A DNA stretch of 64,000 bases. Origin: Paenibacillus bouchesdurhonensis (GTDB taxonomy: Bacteria; Bacillota; Bacilli; Paenibacillales; Paenibacillaceae). The DNA lies in contig NZ_LT732548.1 of NCBI RefSeq assembly GCF_900155685.1, positions 4,004,226 to 4,068,225 on the forward strand. Reading direction: 5' to 3'. The position numbers and the translations under genes are program-made. Below, in pieces: positions 32,964 through 41,440 of this stretch (its first letter is position 1; each line of letters starts with the position of its first letter). The notes under the pieces were generated by a model. It saw nothing but the letters and a program-made list of their open reading frames with translations. It searched no databases and was not told the origin of the DNA.

Positions 32964-33956
32964 TTACTTCTTGATCCAGTGCATCAGACCGCGAAGCTCT
33001 TCACCAACAACTTCGATTGGGTGGCTAGCTTCATTGCGGCGAGTAGCTGTCAAGAACGCACGGTTGGATTGGTTCTCCAGGATGAAGTCGCGTGCGAATT
33101 TACCTTGTTGGATATCGGACAGCACTTCCTTCATCGCTTTCTTCGTTTCTTCGGTTACGATGCGAGGGCCTGTAACGTAGTCACCATATTCCGCTGTGTT
33201 GGAGATGGAGTCACGCATAGTAGCAAGTCCACCTTCGTAGATCAGGTCAACGATCAGTTTCAATTCATGCAAGCACTCGAAATATGCCATTTCTGGAGCA
33301 TAGCCAGCTTCAGTCAATGTTTCGAAACCAGCTTTGATCAGGGCGCTTACACCACCGCACAGAACAGCTTGTTCACCGAACAGATCTGTTTCTGTTTCTT
33401 CACGGAAGGAAGTTTCGATAACCCCTGCACGAGTACAGCCGATGCCTTTAGCATAAGCAAGACCGATTTCTTTCGCTTTGCCTGTAGCATCTTGATGAAT
33501 AGCAATCAACCCAGGAACGCCGAAGCCTTCAACATACGTCCGGCGAACCATGTGGCCTGGCGACTTAGGAGCAACCAGAAGGACATCGTTGTCTTTGGAA
33601 GGTACGATTTGTCCAAAATGCACGTTAAAGCCGTGAGCGAACAAGAGAGCTGCGCCTTTCTTAAGGTTCGGAGCAATTTCACTATGGTATACAGAAGCTT
33701 GAGTCTCGTCCGGCATCAAAATTTGAACTACATCCGCACGGCTAGTTGCTTCAGCAACCGACAATACTTCAAAGCCGTCTTCCTTGGCTTTGTCGAAGGA
33801 TTTACCTTCGCGAAGACCGATGACTACGTTAAGTCCGCTGTCACGCAGGTTTTGAGCGTGAGCATGGCCTTGGCTTCCGTAGCCGATGATCGCAATCGTT
33901 TTTCCTTTCAATACGCTAAGCTCTGCATCTTTTTCATAGTACAAAGTAACTGCCAT
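32964..33956 (-). CDS. ilvC: Ketol-acid reductoisomerase
   Basis: 330 residues, class I length. IIGYGSQGHAHAQNLRDSG (near 24-42) binds NADPH, APKSPGHMVR and the metal-binding acidic residues in ETETDLFGEQAVLCGG follow, and AYFECLHELKLIVDL is the last family block. It makes dihydroxy-isovalerate/methylvalerate in valine and isoleucine synthesis. AGGAGG lies 10 nt before the ATG. A 280-nt structured spacer separates it from ilvN. Confidence 0.97.
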   Translation of the reverse strand: MAVTLYYEKDAELSVLKGKTIAIIGYGSQGHAHAQNLRDSGLNVVIGLREGKSFDKAKEDGFEVLSVAEATSRADVVQILMPDETQASVYHSEIAPNLKKGAALLFAHGFNVHFGQIVPSKDNDVLLVAPKSPGHMVRRTYVEGFGVPGLIAIHQDATGKAKEIGLAYAKGIGCTRAGVIETSFREETETDLFGEQAVLCGGVSALIKAGFETLTEAGYAPEMAYFECLHELKLIVDLIYEGGLATMRDSISNTAEYGDYVTGPRIVTEETKKAMKEVLSDIQQGKFARDFILENQSNRAFLTATRRNEASHPIEVVGEELRGLMHWIKK

Positions 33957-34027
33957 TTCTTATAGCCCTCCTAAAATTTACGGGGCCGCCTTTAGCGGCT
34001 CCCTTATATTAGTTTCTATCCCCATGG

Positions 34028-34152
34028 TGAGCGGGTGCTTCAAAGGGTCGTTGCCTTAGTGACGGGGAATCAGTATCTTCCGATCAAAGATCGATTCCCT
34101 TCAGAAGTCGATTGCTTGGCGAATTGAATCGATCCTCTCAAGCACCCGCTCA
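34028..34152 (-). other. Structured spacer between ilvN and ilvC
   Basis: The outer arms TGAGCGGGTGCTT and AAGCACCCGCTCA are perfect 13-bp complements 99 nt apart. Inside, GGGAATC/GATTCCC and CGATC-AAA-GATCG give further stems. The element ends 71 nt before ilvC and lies in the ilvBNC transcript. There is no T tract, so it is not a simple terminator. A processing site, partial attenuator or ilvC stability element would all fit. Confidence 0.55.
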
Positions 34153-34236
34153 GCGATGCGGGATTTGAATATGAAGTATTGCCCTAGAAGCTGCCTAAGC
34201 ATTAATCAGGTTAGTATCAAGCTACCTAATACTTTC

Positions 34237-34731
34237 CTAGGCGTTACCGCGAATCATCGCCGTCACACCGGTGCGAGACAGCTCGCGTATGCCGTATGGT
34301 TGGAGCAGCTCGATCATGGCGTCGATTTTCTCCGTGTCGCCGACGACCTGCACGATCATGCTATTCGTCCCGATATCAACTACAGCAGCGCGGAAGGTTT
34401 CGACGACGCCCATAATTTCCGGGCGCTCCGCCGGCTCCGATTTCACTTTGATCAGCGCCAGTTCACGGGCGACCATCGGCTTGGAGCTAAGATTAACTAC
34501 CTTAATGACATCGATAAGTTTATACAGCTGTTTCTCGATTTGTTCCAGCGTCTTATCATCGCCTTGAGTCACGATGACCATCCGGGACAATCCCTCTTCC
34601 TCGGACTGGCCAACGGTGATGCTCTCGATATTGAAACCGCGCCGACCGAACAGGCCGGAAACACGCTGCAGAACTCCGGGCTGGTCATTCACTAATACCG
34701 CTATTGTATGGCTTGTCATTGTCGTTGTCAT
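34237..34731 (-). CDS. ilvN: Acetolactate synthase small subunit
   Basis: 164 residues: an N-terminal ACT domain (HTIAVLVNDQPGVLQRVSGLFGRRGFNIESITVG) and a C-terminal regulatory domain ending ELSRTGVTAMIRGNA. It activates IlvB and gives valine feedback control. Its ATG shares one base with the ilvB stop (TAATG), so translation is coupled. Confidence 0.95.
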   Translation of the reverse strand: MTTTMTSHTIAVLVNDQPGVLQRVSGLFGRRGFNIESITVGQSEEEGLSRMVIVTQGDDKTLEQIEKQLYKLIDVIKVVNLSSKPMVARELALIKVKSEPAERPEIMGVVETFRAAVVDIGTNSMIVQVVGDTEKIDAMIELLQPYGIRELSRTGVTAMIRGNA

Positions 34732-36476
34732 TATTCACAGTCCCCCATCAACATTTGATCAATGGTGGAACCCTGGGTGACCATCGGATACACGTTTTCC
34801 CCTTTGCTGACCACGAATTCCACCAGCACAGGCCCCGGCGTGTCCATTGCTTCGTTCCAGGCTTGCTTGGCTTCTTCCTTATTGGTAGCCCGCAGTCCTT
34901 TCACACCGTATGCCTCCGCCAATTTCACAAAGTCCGGACTTCCGGCTAGATCGATATAGCTGTAGCGATTCTCATATATGAGCTCTTGCCACTGGCGTAC
35001 CATGCCGAGTACCTGGTTATTGATGACGACAACTTTTACCGGGATGTTATGGATGGCGCAAATCGCAAGCTCCTGCGCGCACATCTGCATGCCGCCGTCG
35101 CCGTTGATCGAAATGACGAGCCGATCCGGATGGGCCATCTGTGCCCCGATCGCTGACGGGAAGCCGAAGCCCATCGTACCAAGCCCGCCGGATGTGATCC
35201 AAGAACGCGGTTGATTGAACTTGTAATACTGGGCGGCCCACATTTGGTGCTGACCTACGTCAGTCGTCACGATTGCCTCGCCCTTCGTCGTATCATTCAG
35301 CAGTTCGATAACCCATTGCGGTTTGAGCTCTGTTTCGGAATCCTTGTACTTATACGGCTTGTCAGCCATCCACTGACTGACCTGACTTCTCCAAGCATCC
35401 GCTTTGTCGGCGCGTCCCACTAATGGATTAAGCAGTTCGAGGACTGTTTTTACATCGCCGACTACCGGGATTTCCGTTTGCACGTTCTTGCCGATTTCCG
35501 CAGGATCGATATCGATGTGTACTACTTTAGCATGAGGAGCAAATCCGTCAAGCCGTCCTGTGACGCGGTCATCGAAGCGAGCTCCGATGTTGATCAGCAA
35601 GTCCGATTGTTGAATCGCCTGGTTAGCCGTATACGTTCCATGCATCCCCGGCATGCCCATCCATAGGGAATTTCCGCTTGGGAATGCTCCTAAGCCTAGA
35701 AGCGTCGTCGTAATCGGAATTTCCGTCCGAGTAGCGAACTCTAGCAATTCTTCATGGCCCCCGGAATAGACGACACCGCCGCCGGCCAGGATCACCGGAC
35801 GCTCAGCCTCTTTAATCGCTGCCGCTACCTTCTCCAATTGATGATGGTTCGGAACAACCTTTGGATTATAGCCGCGAAGGTTAACGGTCTGTACCGGCTG
35901 GAACAAAGTCTTGTTCGCGGATACGTCCTTCGGAATGTCGATCAACACCGGCCCCTTGCGCCCCGTATTGGCGATGTGGAATGCCTCATGAATGACACGC
36001 GGCAACTCCTCTACGCTGCGAACCAAATAGCTATGCTTCGTAATCGGCATCGTAATGCCGGTAATATCCGCTTCCTGGAAGGCATCCGTTCCGATCAGAC
36101 TGGATACGACGTTCCCGGTGATAACCACCAGAGGAACCGAGTCCATGAACGCTGTAGCTATTCCGGTGACCGTGTTCGTCGCCCCCGGTCCCGAAGTTGC
36201 GATACATACCCCTACTTTGCCGCTCGCCCGTGCATAGCCGTCAGCCGCATGAATCGCTCCCTGCTCATGTCTTGTCAGCAAGTGATGAAAGTCGTTAAAT
36301 CCATACAACGCATCATAGATGTACAATACGGCCCCGCCTGGGTATCCGAAGACGCATTCGACACCTTCCAACACCAAGCTCCGAAGCAATATTTCAGATC
36401 CCGTAATGACTTCTGGTTTCATCCATTTCTCACGTAATTGTTCTGTAGACCGCACTGCTGGTATTTGCGCGCTCAT
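34731..36476 (-). CDS. ilvB: Acetolactate synthase large subunit
   Basis: 581 residues of the TPP-dependent family: GVECVFGYPGGAVLYIYDAL and HEQGAIHAADGYARASGKVG at the N-terminus (catalytic Glu in HEQ), the FAD/central domain, and the C-terminal TPP/Mg motif SINGDGGMQMCAQEL...VINN. It condenses pyruvate (or pyruvate with 2-oxobutyrate) in branched-chain amino acid synthesis. The gene follows a T-box leader with a Leu codon specifier and is first in ilvB-ilvN-ilvC. Confidence 0.97.
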   Translation of the reverse strand: MSAQIPAVRSTEQLREKWMKPEVITGSEILLRSLVLEGVECVFGYPGGAVLYIYDALYGFNDFHHLLTRHEQGAIHAADGYARASGKVGVCIATSGPGATNTVTGIATAFMDSVPLVVITGNVVSSLIGTDAFQEADITGITMPITKHSYLVRSVEELPRVIHEAFHIANTGRKGPVLIDIPKDVSANKTLFQPVQTVNLRGYNPKVVPNHHQLEKVAAAIKEAERPVILAGGGVVYSGGHEELLEFATRTEIPITTTLLGLGAFPSGNSLWMGMPGMHGTYTANQAIQQSDLLINIGARFDDRVTGRLDGFAPHAKVVHIDIDPAEIGKNVQTEIPVVGDVKTVLELLNPLVGRADKADAWRSQVSQWMADKPYKYKDSETELKPQWVIELLNDTTKGEAIVTTDVGQHQMWAAQYYKFNQPRSWITSGGLGTMGFGFPSAIGAQMAHPDRLVISINGDGGMQMCAQELAICAIHNIPVKVVVINNQVLGMVRQWQELIYENRYSYIDLAGSPDFVKLAEAYGVKGLRATNKEEAKQAWNEAMDTPGPVLVEFVVSKGENVYPMVTQGSTIDQMLMGDCE

Positions 36477-36519
36477 CAGTCATCCTCCTTCCAAAATTTA
36501 AGTATTTCTAAAGAAATAC

Positions 36520-36883
36520 AACAAAAAAACCTTCCGCCCGCCAGAACAGTCTCCTGTTCCGAGGGACGAAAGGTTATCGCTTCCGTGGTACCACCCATTT
36601 TCACCTGACACTTCACAGTGCCAAGCCTTGACGAGTAGAGACAGCTATGTCCTTACCCGTGGTCTCTAACGCAGACCTAACGATTTTCCCTAATAGGCTT
36701 GCACAGAAATGATCGTGGTGATCATTCTTCGGCTTCGCTTTTCAGGAAAACAGCTCCGAGGTGAGCTCGCATTTAAGGGATTAATGGTGAATGGTCTCAG
36801 CAAATCCATCCACTCTCTGAGCAAAGAGCCCTTAAACCTTCGTCCTCTTCATCGCAGATACACTATGAACGTTAAAAATGTTT
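36520..36883 (-). ncRNA. T-box leader of ilvBNC, specifier CUC (Leu)
   Basis: The T-box GGGTGGTACCACGGAAG lies at 36596-36580 on the minus strand. AACCTTTCGTCCC...GGGCGGAAGGTT followed by a seven-T run is the terminator near 36520-36575. In stem I, GCGAGCTCACCTCGGAGC places CTC (36765-36763) before the conserved A, the same position as TTC in the pheST leader, so leucyl-tRNA is the expected effector. This is the specifier used by Bacillus ilv-leu as well. Confidence 0.92.
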
Positions 36884-36889
36884 AGACAC

Positions 36890-36919
36890 ATTATATGATT
36901 AGTTCACGCATAGAGTCAA
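36890..36919 (-). promoter_or_regulatory. ilvBNC promoter
   Basis: TTGACT (36919-36914), an 18-nt spacer and TATAAT (36895-36890) directly upstream of the T-box leader, on the minus strand. Confidence 0.8.
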
Positions 36920-37161
36920 TACCCTTTTGCCACATGTTTCATCGCGATTCCTCAAAACACCTCATCACACTGCTGAATTACAGGGATAAAAGGTCTTTGG
37001 AAAACTTATTTTCCCGGATCATTTCTTTGCTTTTAAAATCCTTCCAAGGAATTATATTCCCAGCATTGCCGCAGATTGATTTTATAGGAACCGATCCGCC
37101 TTCCCCCTTCATATGATGTATAAAGTGCCTAAATACGCAGTGCAAGGAGGAGTGCGAGCGA

Positions 37162-37617
37162 ATGATCCGATATAGAAGACCTCAACAGGATGATCCGATC
37201 ATCATCCAACTTATCAAGAAGGAGCTTGTCCCTCATTCCAGCATGTCCAAACCGGATTTGGAGAAAACAATTCAGGATATTCCCAAGCGGCTTACGCGAG
37301 GCATAACTCTCGTCGCCTCACCTTATTATGAGGCTGATCCCATAGGCTTTATCCATTTCATGATCCATGGTGAGCTGCTGTACATCGATATGATGGCCGT
37401 TGCTTCCCAGCAGCAGCGCAAGCGCCACGGCAAAACCCTAATCGCGCATGCAGAAAACTTGGCAGGCTCCAGAGGCTGCACTCAAGCAAAAGTCATGGTG
37501 GACCAGGATAATGCCCGGGCCCACCTTTTCTACCAAAAGTCCGGTTATGATATGGTTCGGTATATTCCCGTATCGCGATGCTATGAATTGGAAAAAAAGC
37601 TTCTTATGCGACTCTAG
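37162..37617 (+). CDS. GNAT family N-acetyltransferase
   Basis: 151 residues with the GNAT fold: IGFIHFMIHGELLYIDMMAV (strand 4), acetyl-CoA binding QQQRKRHGKTLIAHAENLA (variant of Q-x-x-G-x-G/A), and NARAHLFYQKSGYDMV as motif B. It should transfer an acetyl group from acetyl-CoA to an amine; the substrate is unknown. AAGGAGG lies 13 nt before the ATG. Monocistronic, transcribed away from ilvB. Confidence 0.85.
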   Translation: MIRYRRPQQDDPIIIQLIKKELVPHSSMSKPDLEKTIQDIPKRLTRGITLVASPYYEADPIGFIHFMIHGELLYIDMMAVASQQQRKRHGKTLIAHAENLAGSRGCTQAKVMVDQDNARAHLFYQKSGYDMVRYIPVSRCYELEKKLLMRL

Positions 37618-37633
37618 GCCAGTTATGGCGCTT

Positions 37634-37948
37634 CTACCGGTAATAACCGTATGGATAGCCGTAGCCTCCGTATCCGCCATAGCCTCCATACCCGTAGCCA
37701 TAACCATAAGGATACCCTCCGTAACCATAGCCGTAGCCGTATGGTCCCGTTCCAATTGCCAGCAGATCAAATAAAACAAGTGGAATAAGCGCCTTTGTTT
37801 TCACTTTTTTGCCTGGCTGCCGAACGATAAGACGATTTCCGCTTATTTTAACCAGCTTGCCCGTAACGATGGTGCCATCTTTCTTCACAGCAGTTATAGA
37901 TTTGCCAAGCCATTTCTCGGCTTCTTTTTTCGTAACCGATTTGCTCAC
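37634..37948 (-). CDS. Small protein with Gly/Tyr-rich tail
   Basis: 104 residues. Residues 1-60 form a small basic domain (EKWLGKSITAVKKDGTIVTGKLVKISGNRLIVRQPG) that reads like an SH3/Sm-type barrel, then LIPLVLFDLLAIG. From about residue 68 on the chain is YGYGYGGYPYGYGYGYGG and similar repeats with no other residues. Such tails occur in spore coat and surface proteins of spore formers, and Tyr cross-linking is known there. Function here is unproven. The ATG has a GGGGAGG ribosome site 9 nt upstream. It is convergent with the GNAT gene. Confidence 0.65.
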   Translation of the reverse strand: MSKSVTKKEAEKWLGKSITAVKKDGTIVTGKLVKISGNRLIVRQPGKKVKTKALIPLVLFDLLAIGTGPYGYGYGYGGYPYGYGYGYGGYGGYGGYGYPYGYYR

Positions 37949-38120
37949 TTCAATCTTCCTCCCCGAATAAGAGATTTACTTTCAGATCCGAGACAAAACG
38001 ACCCGCCAGTTCATCCTACAAAATATTCGCTTCGTCTTCATATCAGTGTATTCAAGAGGGAGTCCTTTCGCTTCCACCATCGCCTTGCCTATATAAAAAA
38101 GCGTGTTGAGAGCAAATAAA

Positions 38121-38148
38121 AACAGGCGCCCCAAAAGGGGCGCCTGTT
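38121..38148 (-). terminator. Terminator of infC-rpmI-rplT
   Basis: AACAGGCGCCCC and GGGGCGCCTGTT are perfect 12-bp arms with a four-base loop, followed on the minus strand by TTTTTATTT. Confidence 0.92.
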
Positions 38149-38165
38149 AAGCGCTGATGCAACAA

Positions 38166-38525
38166 TTATGCGTTGATTTTCTCTTTAGCTACGGCAGCCA
38201 AGGAGTTGAATGCGTTCAAATCGTTCACAGCAAGATCAGCCAGCATTTTACGGTTGATGTTCACCTCAGCCAGCTTCAAGCCATGCATCAATTTGCTGTA
38301 AGTCAGTCCGTTCAGACGAGCTGCAGCATTGATACGTACGATCCACAATCTGCGGAAATCGCGCTTTTTCGTGCGACGATCACGATATGCGTACAGCAGG
38401 GATTTCATTACCTGCTCGTTAGCTGTTTTGAAAATACGGTGTTTCGAGCCAAAGTAACCTTTAGCAAGCTTCAATACTTTTTTATGACGACGACGAACAA
38501 CGAATCCGCCTTTTACTCTTGCCAT
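38166..38525 (-). CDS. rplT: 50S ribosomal protein L20
   Basis: 119 residues, standard length: MARVKGGFVVRRRHKKVLKLAKGYFGSKHRIFKTANEQ is typical, with the basic N-terminal extension and the globular part ending LADLAVNDLNAFNSLAAVAK. It binds 23S rRNA early in assembly and, in Bacillus, represses its own operon by acting on the infC leader. Last gene of infC-rpmI-rplT. Confidence 0.97.
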   Translation of the reverse strand: MARVKGGFVVRRRHKKVLKLAKGYFGSKHRIFKTANEQVMKSLLYAYRDRRTKKRDFRRLWIVRINAAARLNGLTYSKLMHGLKLAEVNINRKMLADLAVNDLNAFNSLAAVAKEKINA

Positions 38526-38555
38526 ATCAATAAACCTCCCAGAAATTTAAGTGAA

Positions 38556-38756
38556 TTATTTCAGATTTGCAAGCTGCTGTTTCAAACGTCTAACATCCCC
38601 AGCATAAGCTACAGGGCTGTTCGCCAGAACGCGTTTGCGACGGTTGGACTTGTGGGACAGCAAGTGGTTGCGGTTCGCTTTGTAACGTCTTACTTTACCC
38701 GATCCTGTAATTTTAAAGCGGCCTTTCAGGCTGCTGTGGGTTTTCATTTTAGGCAT
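38556..38756 (-). CDS. rpmI: 50S ribosomal protein L35
   Basis: 66 residues, MPKMKTHSSLKGRFKITGSGKVRRYKANRNHLLSHKSNRRKR, the full L35 pattern. It lies between infC and rplT, 30 nt before rplT, as in other bacteria. Confidence 0.97.
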   Translation of the reverse strand: MPKMKTHSSLKGRFKITGSGKVRRYKANRNHLLSHKSNRRKRVLANSPVAYAGDVRRLKQQLANLK

Positions 38757-38832
38757 TGTACTTCCCCCTCAAAGTTTGTGGGCACAGCTTAGCAGCAGCT
38801 CTGTATCAACGGAGCTCCATGCAAGCGGGCGC

Positions 38833-39345
38833 TTAGTTTTTCGGTGCCAAAATCATAATCATGCTGCGGCCTTCAAGCCTAGGAATCCGCTCGATCGAAG
38901 AAATTTCTGCAACCTCTTCTTTCACGCGATCCAGAATTTTCCTTCCGTTATCAGCATGAGCAATTTCACGGCCACGGAAACGCACCGAGCATTTCACTTT
39001 GTCGCCTTCTTTTAAAAATTTGATCACATTGCGCAGTTTAGTCTGGAAGTCATGCTCGTCAATGTTTGCACGAAACCATACTTCCTTAATGTCCACTGTC
39101 TTCTGATTCTTACGGGCTTCCTTCTCTTTCTTCTGCTGCTCGTAACGGAATTTGCCGTAATCCATGATTCGGCATACCGGCGGCTTAGCCGTCGGCGCCA
39201 CGTTCACCAAATCCAGATTCAGATCGATGGCCATTTGCAGTGCCTCGCGGATCGGCTTGATGCCGATTTGTTCACCTTCAGCGCCTACCAAACGGACTTC
39301 CTTCGCCCGTATCTCATCATTGATCAAATGTTCCTTACTGATAAT
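38833..39345 (-). CDS. infC: Translation initiation factor IF-3, ATT start
   Basis: 170 residues if started at the ATT at 39345. The frame ATT ATC AGT AAG GAA CAT TTG gives MISKEHLINDEIRAKEV, aligning with known IF-3 N-termini, and GGAGG lies 6 nt before the ATT. The obvious longer-known start codons would begin only at the TTG at 39327 without a ribosome site. AUU starts let IF-3 repress its own translation. The two domains are joined by the usual helical linker (FRYEQQKKEKEARKNQK). First gene of the ribosomal-protein operon. Confidence 0.95.
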   Translation of the reverse strand: MISKEHLINDEIRAKEVRLVGAEGEQIGIKPIREALQMAIDLNLDLVNVAPTAKPPVCRIMDYGKFRYEQQKKEKEARKNQKTVDIKEVWFRANIDEHDFQTKLRNVIKFLKEGDKVKCSVRFRGREIAHADNGRKILDRVKEEVAEISSIERIPRLEGRSMIMILAPKN

Positions 39346-39398
39346 TCTACACCTCCACTTTAATCTTCGGTCGTTATGACCTGTTTTAAACTAAATAA

Positions 39399-39424
39399 GG
39401 GATGCAGGTGTCCACCTGCATCCC
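39399..39424 (-). promoter_or_regulatory. Hairpin in the infC operon leader (L20-type attenuator)
   Basis: GGGATGCAGGTG and CACCTGCATCCC are perfect 12-bp arms with a two-base loop region, then TTATTTAG on the minus strand. It lies 54 nt before the infC ATT in a leader of about 200 nt. In Bacillus the same position is an L20-dependent terminator, so it is likely the attenuator here. Confidence 0.65.
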
Positions 39425-39554
39425 AAATTGATCATCAATTCATCATGAATAGATATATTCATAAATCATCGGATCAAAACCAGCCGACATCATCGGACAG
39501 GTGAGAAGACAGCGCCTCTGCTTACAATCCATATTCTTTGTTCCATGCTCAAAT

Positions 39555-39583
39555 AATTTACCACATCGTCAAACAATAGTCAA
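39555..39583 (-). promoter_or_regulatory. infC operon promoter
   Basis: TTGACT (39583-39578), a 17-nt spacer and TAAATT (39560-39555) on the minus strand, upstream of the leader hairpin. Confidence 0.7.
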
Positions 39584-39586
39584 GCA

Positions 39587-40825
39587 TTAACCTTGCTTGC
39601 TCTGAACTTCCTCCAAGCGAACGACGCGCGTATGCTCGGTGTGGCTCCACTGCTTGTTGTTCTGCGTGAAGAACGCATAGAAAGTGATCGGCCACCAGGA
39701 AATCAAGTACAACGGGAACAAGACGAGGTACGCGTAAACCTTCTTTGACTTAACCTCCTCGAGTACCATTGCAGCCAGGAAAATAAACACATTGGCCGCA
39801 ATCGCAACGAACGATATCCATAACGGCAAATATCCGTACAACGTGGCGATATTCGGGCCGTTAAAGAAGGACTGGTCGATCCAGATCAAGGCGGTGAGCA
39901 AGAACGTAATGAGCACGATATATACGTTCGCTCCATAGAGTGCCATATCCAGCTTTACCATGCTCCGCTCTTTGATACTCTGCCAAAGAAGCGGGAAGAA
40001 ATAGCGTCGAGCTACCGTAAAATGTCCTTGCATCCAGCGCAGACGCTGGCGAGCGGACGCTTTGAATGTGAGCGGCTTCTCGTCGAACAGCTTCGCGTCA
40101 TAGTTGAACACAGGATGGATTCCCTTCTCGACGCAGCGCATCGTGAACTCGAGATCCTCTACCAGGCTTGTTGCACCCCAGCCAATCTCCTTCAGCAGTT
40201 CGGTCTCAAAGCACATGCCCGTACCGCCAAGGAAGTTAGCCAGGCCTAAATTATGCCTTGAGAGCTGCCATAGACGGTTGCAGTACCAGTACGAAATACC
40301 GTAAGCCGCAGTAATCCAGGAATCCTCCGGATTCTTCGTATCGATGTACCCTTGAATCACGCGGGCGCCAGAGCATAAATCGTTGTTCATTTCGTTCAGA
40401 AAATCCGGATGTGCCAAATTATCGGCGTCAAACATGACGACCGCATCATATTGGCGCGGCATTTTCCAAAGCTGCTTCAGCATCCATTCGATGGCATAGC
40501 CCTTGCCTCGCAAATTCTCATTCGTGCGAATGCAAGCGGTCATGCCATGGCTGCGAACGATGTCTACCGTTCTGTCGGTACAGTTGTCGCAAATGACAAA
40601 TACGTCATAAAGCTCTTTCGGGTAATTCAGCTGCTTCAAATTTTCCATCAAGGCTCCGACTACAGTCTCCTCGTTATGCGCTGCTACCAGCACCGCAAAT
40701 GACTTCGTCGGCGGGAATTGAACTTTTTTCTTTTTCTTGTACATCCCGAACAAAGCCAAGCCAAATTGATAGATCCCAACTACGGCCAGTACGATTTGCA
40801 ACGATATCAAAATGGTGTCCATCAT
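39587..40825 (-). CDS. Membrane-bound family 2 glycosyltransferase
   Basis: 412 residues: an N-terminal helix, a GT2 domain (AVLVAAHNEETVVGALMENLKQL, DNCTDRTVDIV, VMFDADN, GGTGMCFE, EDLEFTMRCVEKG) and the RQRLRWMQGH motif of processive enzymes, then three to four helices at the C-terminus. The plan resembles IcaA/HasA-like polymer synthases without a partner gene. It probably extends a surface polysaccharide or lipid-linked sugar; the sugar is unknown. AAAGGGGG stands 11 nt before the ATG. Confidence 0.85.
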   Translation of the reverse strand: MMDTILISLQIVLAVVGIYQFGLALFGMYKKKKKVQFPPTKSFAVLVAAHNEETVVGALMENLKQLNYPKELYDVFVICDNCTDRTVDIVRSHGMTACIRTNENLRGKGYAIEWMLKQLWKMPRQYDAVVMFDADNLAHPDFLNEMNNDLCSGARVIQGYIDTKNPEDSWITAAYGISYWYCNRLWQLSRHNLGLANFLGGTGMCFETELLKEIGWGATSLVEDLEFTMRCVEKGIHPVFNYDAKLFDEKPLTFKASARQRLRWMQGHFTVARRYFFPLLWQSIKERSMVKLDMALYGANVYIVLITFLLTALIWIDQSFFNGPNIATLYGYLPLWISFVAIAANVFIFLAAMVLEEVKSKKVYAYLVLFPLYLISWWPITFYAFFTQNNKQWSHTEHTRVVRLEEVQSKQG

Positions 40826-41440
40826 GATTTCGTATACCCCCTTTAACCCCTTTTAAATTTACGATTCTTTTTTTTCTCTAAGTGGGCTTTTGTTTCTCTA
40901 AGTCATGACCCTGCGTATTCATCGTTCCTGGAAAAAATTAAATCTTCTGCAGCGCATAAAGATTTTCCATGACTTTGCAGCATTTGTCAAAGTCCATCTT
41001 GTGCCATCCTTCCCCAAATATAAGCGAAGTCGCGCTATAATCGCATACGACGCCACCGCTACCTGCGGAGGGTGCGGTTATTTCTTATTTTCATCAATTT
41101 TGGCGTTTTTTATTTCATCTGCACCTCATGAATTGAGCGTAAGCAGCTTATATACACGGCCTTTGTAAACATAAACGAATAATAAAGCATAAAAGTTTAC
41201 TAAATTGCTCATTTTATTTTAAACTTTTTTGCTATGATTTGAATCATTGTATAAGGTGGATAGGCGCAAAGTCAAAATTAGGGTAATAACTTCAAACAAA
41301 AAATAAGGCCTCTGTCCTTGAAATGATCACGGATTAAAAATATGATAAGTCTAACCTGAAAATGCCTTGCTGCATTTGACGGATTGGATCTATAGCAGTT
41401 TCTTGGCCGTTCTCGCGGGCAACTATAGCGGAGGGATTAT
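40826..41440. other. Gene-free stretch between two cell-envelope genes
   Basis: 615 nt with no convincing gene. The plus strand holds an extended -10 box (TGCTATGAT at 41230-41238) that may start the PAP2 transcript and give a leader of about 195 nt. A reading frame at 40905-41168 has no ribosome site and an unusual composition. The leader contains GGATAGGCGCAAAGTC near 41260, but I could not fold it into a known riboswitch. Confidence 0.4.

Noticed and set aside
32979..33965. A 328-codon frame antisense to nearly all of ilvC
   Set aside because: It is the mirror of a highly biased gene; no ribosome site and no family match. The ilvC frame is certain.
40905..41168. An 87-codon frame between the GT2 and PAP2 genes
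   Set aside because: No ribosome site, odd composition, no recognisable protein.
41255..41300. GGATAGGCGCAAAGTC, which recalls part of a c-di-GMP-I riboswitch
   Set aside because: The other conserved blocks (AAACC, GGTAGC) are missing in the following 180 nt.
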